NCBI GenBank assembly: GCA_012932865.1
Contig: SAXG01000064.1
Location: forward strand, 72,952 to 136,951
Direction of reading: 5' to 3'
Length of the DNA stretch: 64,000 nucleotides
Source: Amylostereum areolatum
Taxonomy: Eukaryota > Basidiomycota > Agaricomycetes > Russulales > Stereaceae
The position numbers and the translations under genes were made by a program. Below are positions 57,677 through 64,000 of the stretch, piece after piece. Every line of letters starts with the position of its first letter. The first letter of the stretch is position 1. The notes beneath the pieces were generated by a model. It saw only the letters and a program-made list of their open reading frames with translations, was not told where the DNA came from and did no database searches.

Positions 57677-59868
57677 TCAGCGGGACTGGGGTGGAGAATT
57701 GCACATGGCCAACAACGTACCAATCGGCGAACGGAACGTCTGCGCAAAATGTGAGATTTGCCTCGAGCCAGCGCGGTCGTCGTGCTTCTGGAGGTTCCCT
57801 TTTGTCAAACGCGTGCCGACCGTCATATTCGTCCCCGTCGTGGCAAACGTCCCCACAGGCTCCTCCTCGATCATCTCGTGCGCGTGAGGGCGCCGATTCG
57901 GCTCGAGCTTGAATTTTTGGAACTGGTTCGCGGTGGCATTCGGGTTTGAGGGGTTAGGAGCGAGCGATGGGACGGGGCGGGCGATAATCATCGGTGCGCC
58001 GCTGCGCCAGCCGTGCGTTACGGAGCCAGAGCCCGCCATGGATACATCCTCGTCCTCTTCAGACTTGTCTTGATATGGGACGTCCTTGTGAGGAGCCATC
58101 TCGACGTCGTAAGTACCGTAGAGCTCTTGCTCCTGGGAGATGAATGCGAGGTTGCGCCGAGTGTTCGTGCTAAGATACCGCGATTGTGAGAAGTTTCTCG
58201 CTCGATTTCGCCTTCGATGGACCGAGGGAAGAAGATCTGCACAGGATATGTTGAGGATAGGGGGCAGAGAGGAGAAAGAAGGTGATCTGTACCACGAGGG
58301 TTAGTCCTGAGGACACCACCACGCCAACGCCACCCGTGATGGTCAGGAAGTCTGGAGGGAAGATGGATAAGATTCAATGCGAAATCAGGCGCGCAAAGAC
58401 GGCTCGTACCCGCTCCTATCCTATACATAGCCGTGATTGTGCAATCAGACAATCGAATCTATACATCTATCGAAAGTGGGAGGGTGCGCACAAGGAATCG
58501 TTGATGTGTTCGTGTGGCCGTAGCCCGTCGGTGGCGAGTATGAATAGCGACGCCGCGAACATCATACGGAAGAAAAACGCGAATGGTCTAAGACGGGGAC
58601 GGGTATCAGGGTAAGATCGGAACGTTGAAGGTCCGGGCTTACGTTGAGTTCGTGAAACTTGGTGAGACGGACAATCGTGGACATATCGACACCATCTTTC
58701 CGCTGGAGGAACGGCACATGAATGTTATGAAGGGAGATGTCCGCGGTGGCAGTTGAAATGCACGTACCAAACCTCGGAGAAAAGGCGGGAACTTCCACCT
58801 TGGAGACAAATTCCGTTAAATCTTGGCGGAGACAACAGGTGAAAAGGACATACAGCACGGGAAAGAAGGCGATGGTCAACAGCGCGCTACCTAGGCTACC
58901 TGCGAAGAACGTGGCTGCCTCGCACTGCGGGTGATAAGATGTATGAGCAGGGTCACGCGCGAGAGCACTACTGGAACCACCTTCAAAGGGTCGTGTCTTG
59001 TGAAGATAGTCGTCAGGGGCATGTATATGACGGCCGCGGTAGACCCGACAGCCCAAATCTTGAAGTAAAGACTTGAGAACCACTCCTTCTGGATAGGACC
59101 TGCGTTCACCACGAAGAGCCAGAAGCAGAGCTCTACCAATATTGAAGTTAGGTCAGGCCCATCAGCGTATGACGCAGGCATGTAAGAGCGTACCTTCGAG
59201 GTGGGATACCCTGAGGAACAGAAAAAACCATTTCATACCATCAGGGCCATCCGCGGAACGAGATAGAAACGGGAGAGAAAACGCACATTTCCAGTCCCCA
59301 TGCTATAGAAAGACAGAGTTCGAGGGGAAGGTACGCTCGTTGGTTCGCAGCTGACCACAGTTCGTACGGCTTGGGAATAACTGCTCTCGGCAGTCGGGTA
59401 TGAGCAAAAATCAGGTGCAAGCAGTCGACAGGACTCACTGCCGTAGACGGGAAGGGCGATGAGTCCCTCCTTGTACTTGATGATGCAGGATCCCAAGGAA
59501 TACACGAAAATTAATGGTACACTGAGACAATAAGAATACTACGGTCGGGGTCAGATCGTGCCCATGTAAAGTGGAGTGTCACGCACCGTCATGACCCGCT
59601 TGAACGCTCCCTGAGAACCTTGGTTCCATCTAGCCACCCCAAGGACCCAATCCGCATCGTCAACGCAAATTCAACAACGATGTCTGCACAGACGTACCGA
59701 AGACATTTGAAGCGATCGAAAGCCCACAGATGAGAAAACAAAAAAGCTGCGAGCTGGATATATACAGGTGCAGGGTCAGTGAAGAGGGTGTAGGGAAAGC
59801 CACGGACTACGCACAAGGCCAGACATGACCGTCCAGACTAAAAGAACTGTGGGTGAACTATGGGACAT
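57677..59868 (-). CDS. Multi-pass membrane protein conserved in basidiomycetes
   Basis: Many short exons. From MSHSSPTVLLVWTVMSGL at 59868 the spliced frame gives several hydrophobic spans: IQLAAFLFSHLWAF, SYCLSVPLIFVYSLG, LPLELCLSIAWGLEM, LEELCFWLFVVNAG, KIWAVGSTAAVIYMPL, FFAGSLGSALLTIAFFPVLY, VFFRMMFAASLFILA and VGVVVSSGLTLV. Recognisable non-membrane motifs are GIIPKPYELW, STIVRLTKFHELN and IFFPRSIEGEIE. About seven or eight spans are expected. The cytosolic tail ends GTLLAMCNSPPQSR. It resembles uncharacterised basidiomycete proteins I cannot name; no transport or receptor function is proven. One extra T in a run at 58571-58575 breaks the exon reading TIRVFFRMMF. Exact exon limits between 58300 and 58520 are uncertain. 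Confidence 0.72.
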
Positions 59869-60516
59869 GACTTGAAAGCGTTAACTGGCGTCGGCCGCGA
59901 GCGACAGCGCAGAGAAAGGGAGGGGGGTAGCTCGTGCAGGCAGACAGTGATCGGGGGAACATGATTTCGGAGACATGTTATATATGTAAGGACCGGGAAA
60001 GAATGATCGTGCTCCCGTGGCCTCGGTTTGAAAGAAATCGGGCGACAACATATTCCATCAACATCGGGATCTCAGATCGTTGCCCGAGCTTACGCGCGAT
60101 CGTGCTCCGCCGAGGACAGGTCGAGGATATCGCCAGGGCTCGTCAGGGGGAATGTGTGGGGAACTGTCATTTGCGAGCTTCAGTTTCGAATTTCGAGGGT
60201 TTCCAGGAGTTTCCGAGACGCGAACAGTGCAAGAATAAAGCGGAATTTCTGTGGCATGTCTCATTGTATGTTTCCGTTTTTCTCGAGGCGCAGGGCAGGC
60301 GAAACAAGGGGGTGCGTGTGGACGTGGACCTGCGGCTGTGACAGAATTCAACGAGCAGCAGGCGCTTGGAGGCGCTTGGCGGGCGCGGCTCTATTTCCGG
60401 CTCGGCTCGGTCTTCGTAATTCAACCTTTTTGCTTATGGGTTATCTTCCCTTATCCGAAAAATCGTCTTCACCGGCGCTTCCCTCGACGCCGTCCGCAAC
60501 GTCTATCACACCGACG
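59869..60516. promoter_or_regulatory. Divergent promoter between the membrane protein and ankyrin genes
   Basis: Both starts face outward. TTATATATGT near 59975 lies about 110 bp upstream of the minus-strand start, and as a palindromic AT core could act in that direction. No gene seen. Confidence 0.45.
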
Positions 60517-61196
60517 ATGGCCACGCCGACCCCAACGCCGACATCAGAAGACAACGATGACGCTCTTCTCTCCTGCCGCTATGGCGATCTTGACGACCTC
60601 CGTCAGTACGTCGACCGCTTCGGTGCCGCAGCCTTGACCGACATCCACGACGACAACCGTAACACCGTCCTGCACATGGCGGCCGCGAACGGACACACAG
60701 GTGAGCTCGCCATTCCCGCAGATCATTCCGTCGGGCGTCGGAGTCGGTGCGCATTGATCCACGAAAGACGCACGCAGAAATCCTTGACTTCCTCCTCCCC
60801 ATCGTCCCCCCTTCTCTCCTCTCAACCCAAAACTCCTCTGGATCGACCGCGCTCCACTGGGCCGCGCTCAACTCCCATCTCGAGGTGGCACAAAAACTCG
60901 TCGAATTCCCCGCCGGGCCTGGCCCGGATCTCATCGACATTAAAAACGCGGCGGGACGATCGCCGCTCGGCGAGGCGGAAATCGCGGGCTGGGAGGAAGG
61001 CGCGAAGTGGATGGTCGGGAAGATGAGGCTTGACGACGGCGGCGCGGGCGCGGGTGCAGATGCGGAAGGCGACGCGGAAGAGGTGGTGGATGCCGTGGAG
61101 GTCGAGATCGAGGACGCAGACGGACAGGTCGCAAAAATGACACTCGGCGGTCCTTCCGACGAACCTCGTCGGGAACCGACGCCGCCCACTTCCTGA
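60517..61196 (+). CDS. Ankyrin-repeat protein, Yar1-like
   Basis: Exons 60517-60700 and 60778-61196 give 200 residues. A short Thr/Pro leader is followed by DDALLSCRYGDLDDLRQYV, then ankyrin repeats with NRNTVLHMAAANGHTEILDF and SSGSTALHWAALNSHLEVAQ. A third, partial repeat reads IDIKNAAGRSPLGEAE, then an acidic tail. This size and layout match Yar1, a chaperone for ribosomal protein Rps3 that acts in 40S assembly; other small ankyrin proteins are possible. An in-frame Met at 60436 would add 27 residues; 60517 is chosen because it sits nearer the conserved part. Confidence 0.82.
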
Positions 61197-62634
61197 TCCT
61201 TTCTTTTGGGCCTGGGGGAGTCTCGTACGGGTTCATCCACCCAGGTGACTGCGAGACAGACAAAACGGTGCGTCGTGCGTCATTTTTCCTGCTCAGAATC
61301 TCTTGAAGATTGAGATGTCCATGTCCATTTTTTTTCGTAACAGTAAGCACTCGATAGACATTATTCATCGGCCTGCATCATCCATCGGCTTTTGTTTCCC
61401 CATGTCGGTCCAGTGGCGCATCAGGGTGTGGAGGCAATAATAGGTTACGATGCCCCGCGAGACGAGCCCGCTCACGCTTGTTTCAAGCTCTCAAGCTCGC
61501 AGTCACCACGCGGATGTCTGATGGAACGATATATATACATGTCAAAATGGGCAAGTCACAAATCATTGTGAGCTATAAATCACTTCACTGCTGTTCCGAA
61601 ATCCTCAGAGCAGCGTGCACGACCGGCGGTTGATGCATGATGTCCATGATTCCTGGCCCGGATGCGCTCAACGCTCAACACCCCGCCCTGATGCTTCCCT
61701 GATGCTTCATCGGGAGGTTGCGATCGGTCGCACCCCGGCGATCCGTCATATTGATACGTACCCTCCTCGTACCTATGCCACTCTCACCCGCCCAGTAGAA
61801 GACATCGAGGGGACGTGGGTGCGTTGAGCGAGCACTCCAGACTGTTCTCGGATGGCCATGCTTGCCTCGAGGCTCGCACGCTACAGACGAATGATTCGTT
61901 CGGTAACCACCACTGCTTGACGCCCGCCGAACATCTCCAGGAATCGAGCTGTGGTTTATCTTTCAACCTACAAGGGATTCTTCGTCATGTTTAGGCTCAG
62001 AGACCCGCCTACCGGCCTCAAGTACACACCACACTGCGCAGCACGCGCCCAACGGCGCCGCCGAAAACTGCTTGGTCAAATGGGCTTGAGCGCGCATGGA
62101 TAGATTCTAGCTTTCAGAGTGTGTGGCCAACATTGCGTGAGAGGTGTTGTGCTCTTGAGAGGCTTGGAGGTCCCATAGACACCGTCGAGCATATAAAATG
62201 CAATAATGATAATGATAATGATACCAATTTTTTCCCGGTCGTATCCTCCACTGGTGGAAGGAAAGAGGGAAGGCACGCAGGTCGATAGCTGCCATCACAG
62301 GGAAATTCGCAATGGCCGAGCTGTCGAGGAGATCAGGGCCGCAAGTCGTCTCAATCAAGCCAGGATCAAATAATTTATAGCTGAAGTTTCGGCGGTTAAG
62401 CCCCCCCTCTCATGAGTTCAACGGCACATTTTCTGTCTTCATTCGAACGATGGAAAATACACAGCTACGGTACAGGATGAGGGGCGACAGGGGGTTATAC
62501 AAAACAGAAATACGGACGCAAAACAACACACGCAGTTACAGTAAAGAAACACAGACCAAGAAAAACTCGAACGAATTACCCCTCCACAGCCGGACACCCC
62601 CCCCCCCCCCCCCCCACACACACACACATTTATC
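61197..62634. other. Intergenic, 1.4 kb
   Basis: No gene supported. Near 61488 there are TTTCAAGCTCTCAAGC words. A C-run of about 18-19 bases followed by CACACACACA lies at 62598-62628, and TAATGATAATGATAATGAT near 62204-62222. These are simple repeats. Confidence 0.55.
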
Positions 62635-64000
62635 TCACATCGCCAACCGCGAGGTAGGCATCCGCGTCCTCCCCCGCGCCCAACCCTCCCCAGGCGCCCT
62701 AGGCTCCCCAGCAGGCAACACGATCTGCCCGTTCCTCTCCCTCACCCTCCCAACCTCATGAACCATGCCTGCACCCTCCCCACCCACCTGCCTGCTCTCC
62801 GTCCGCATCCGCCGCCTCTTCCCCTCCTCCTCCTCCTCCACCGACACCCGCGCCGCCCTGCGCCCCTCGTCGAACGCGCGCGGGGCCCCGAACGCCGCCA
62901 TCGTCGGCGCGCGTCCGTCGACCGCCCACTTGCGCTTGCTCCGCGCCGCGAGCGGGCTCTCGGCCGCGACGCGCCAATTGGGCGACAGCTCCGCGTCGGA
63001 GGGCGTGTCGGCGTCTGCATGGATGCGCACGACGGTCGGGCGGTGGTGGAGGGCGAGCGAGGACGGCGTGGACGGGCCCTCCGACGCGGGCGACTCGGAC
63101 GCCATCCGCGTGCGTGCGCCGGGAGGGATGTACTTGGTCTGAGGCTGAGTCTGGGAGCGGCGGTGGGAGCTGGAGAGAGAGAGGAGGATATTAGATTCTG
63201 AGGATAGGACGACTCGAGGGAAGGCAAGGCTGACTTGTCCGAACCCGACGTGCTCCCGGGCGTGGCCCACTTCGTCGAATATATGACCTGCTGACCGCCG
63301 TCGACCACGTTGAAACCCAACGGCGGGACTCCGGCAGCAGCCTCCCTCTCCAGCGCCTCCGTCTCCGTCAACGCCATCGCCAACGACCGTCCGACGACCA
63401 TCGGGTCGACCTTGGTCGGGCTCAGCGCGGCGACGAACCGCCCGTAGTCGCCCGGAAGGTGCGAGATGTGCTCGAGCAGGATCCCGTCCGAAATGAAGCG
63501 GAGGCGGGGGCGAGGGCCGAAGGCGGTCGTCGTCGCGAGGTGCGAGAGGACGGCGCTGGGGCCGATGCGAACGGCGCGCTTGGGAGAGGCGGTCGAGGCC
63601 TTGGTGGGGTCGCATGTGACAACATCATTGGATCCAGAGGTCGCTTGGACATCCATAGAGGTTGCTTGGACATCCATAGAGGCTGGCTCGGCGTCCGTTC
63701 CCCCAACGTCAGACAAGCTCTGGTGGCGGTAGTGTGGATAGATGAGCGTCCTTGGAGCTGATGACGGCGGGACATAGACATACCTTATACTGCGTCGACG
63801 GTTTGTAGAGGTCCTTGAATGCAAAGTTGACGAAAGATGAGCGCCCGAAGGAGAATGCGGGTAAACCCAGGTCGGAGGCGCGGTCTGAAACATATGCGGC
63901 GGAGGGTTGAACAGCCTCGACGGGGGACGGCGTAGGGGCGCTCGATGGTGGCATATCTGGAGATTGGCATGTGGCGGCAGGAGCGGCCGGGGGGTTGTTC
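62635..64000 (-). CDS. Hypothetical protein, C-terminal part
   Basis: The gene enters from the right edge; the start is not in the window with certainty. Exons visible on the minus strand include one with GLPAFSFGRSSFVNFAFKDL (about 63782-63900), one running from about 63235 to 63730 with VRIGPSAVLSHLATTTAFGP and SDGILLEHISHLPGDYGRFV, and a last exon ending at 62635 with KYIPPGARTRMASE, KRKWAVDGRAPTMAAFG and a basic, Glu-rich stretch (VEEEEEGKRRRMR). The first two exons look globular and the last disordered. A 7-residue direct duplication (SMDVQAT twice) marks a 21-bp repeat near 63645-63690. Family not recognised. Confidence 0.6.

Noticed and set aside
62598..62630. C-run and CA-run as telomeric or regulatory signal
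   Set aside because: Simple homopolymer and dinucleotide runs, not telomere repeats, with no other supporting structure.

Overview
The window looks like nuclear DNA of a basidiomycete fungus, most likely an Agaricomycete. Nearly every gene is split by short introns (about 45-75 nt). The recognisable families fit this: a GH12 glucanase, expanded F-box/LRR genes, a CHY zinc finger, secreted metallophosphatases and a basidiomycete-type multi-pass membrane protein. I found no bacterial-style operons, CRISPR arrays, rRNA or convincing tRNA genes.

Layout. 1-1759: the 5' end of a secreted histidine phosphatase and a complete nine-exon GH12 glucanase, both on the minus strand. 1760-6154: a stretch without supportable genes. 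6155-8642: an 11-exon MATE exporter. 8872-11940: a small unknown gene, a 504-bp transposon with terminal inverted repeats and an exact 8-bp target duplication, and a zinc-finger-like protein. 12547-18426: two paralogous genes of an unrecognised family, tail to tail, whose first four coding exons have identical lengths (180, 172, 58, 131 nt). 20310-23419: an F-box protein, a CHY zinc finger with a 5-nt first coding exon, and a NIF3-C-like small protein. 24540-25215: decayed repeats. 25874-38930: a housekeeping block with an F-BAR/SH3 cytokinesis-type protein, coatomer zeta, an MRN1-like RNA-binding protein, a short-chain reductase, the SNARE Bos1 and an unknown membrane protein. 39293-41515: two tandem copies of the repeat seen at 24650. 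42031-48362: two tandem secreted metallophosphatases. 48888-55449: three F-box-type genes. 55754-61196: an Ies2-like INO80 subunit, a multi-pass membrane protein and a Yar1-like ankyrin protein. 62635-64000: an unknown gene running off the right edge.

How the genes relate. Secretion and uptake functions (GH12, histidine phosphatase, two metallophosphatases, MATE) sit among vesicle-traffic genes (coatomer zeta, Bos1) and nuclear or RNA genes (Ies2, MRN1, Yar1-like). I see no biosynthetic cluster. The main evolutionary signal is local duplication: the tail-to-tail pair, the tandem metallophosphatases, the tandem F-box pair, and a separate inverted F-box pair 27 kb apart.

Caveat. Reading frames of four otherwise well-preserved genes (F-BAR, MRN1-like, the 38 kb membrane protein and the 58 kb membrane protein) need one or more single bases removed, mostly in short homopolymers, and one F-box gene lacks a base. 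This is more like uncorrected assembly indels than decay, but the sequence alone cannot decide. Exon limits were set by hand from splice consensus, reading phase and conserved protein sequence. For genes where a full exon list is given, the summed length is a multiple of three unless a frame break is stated.
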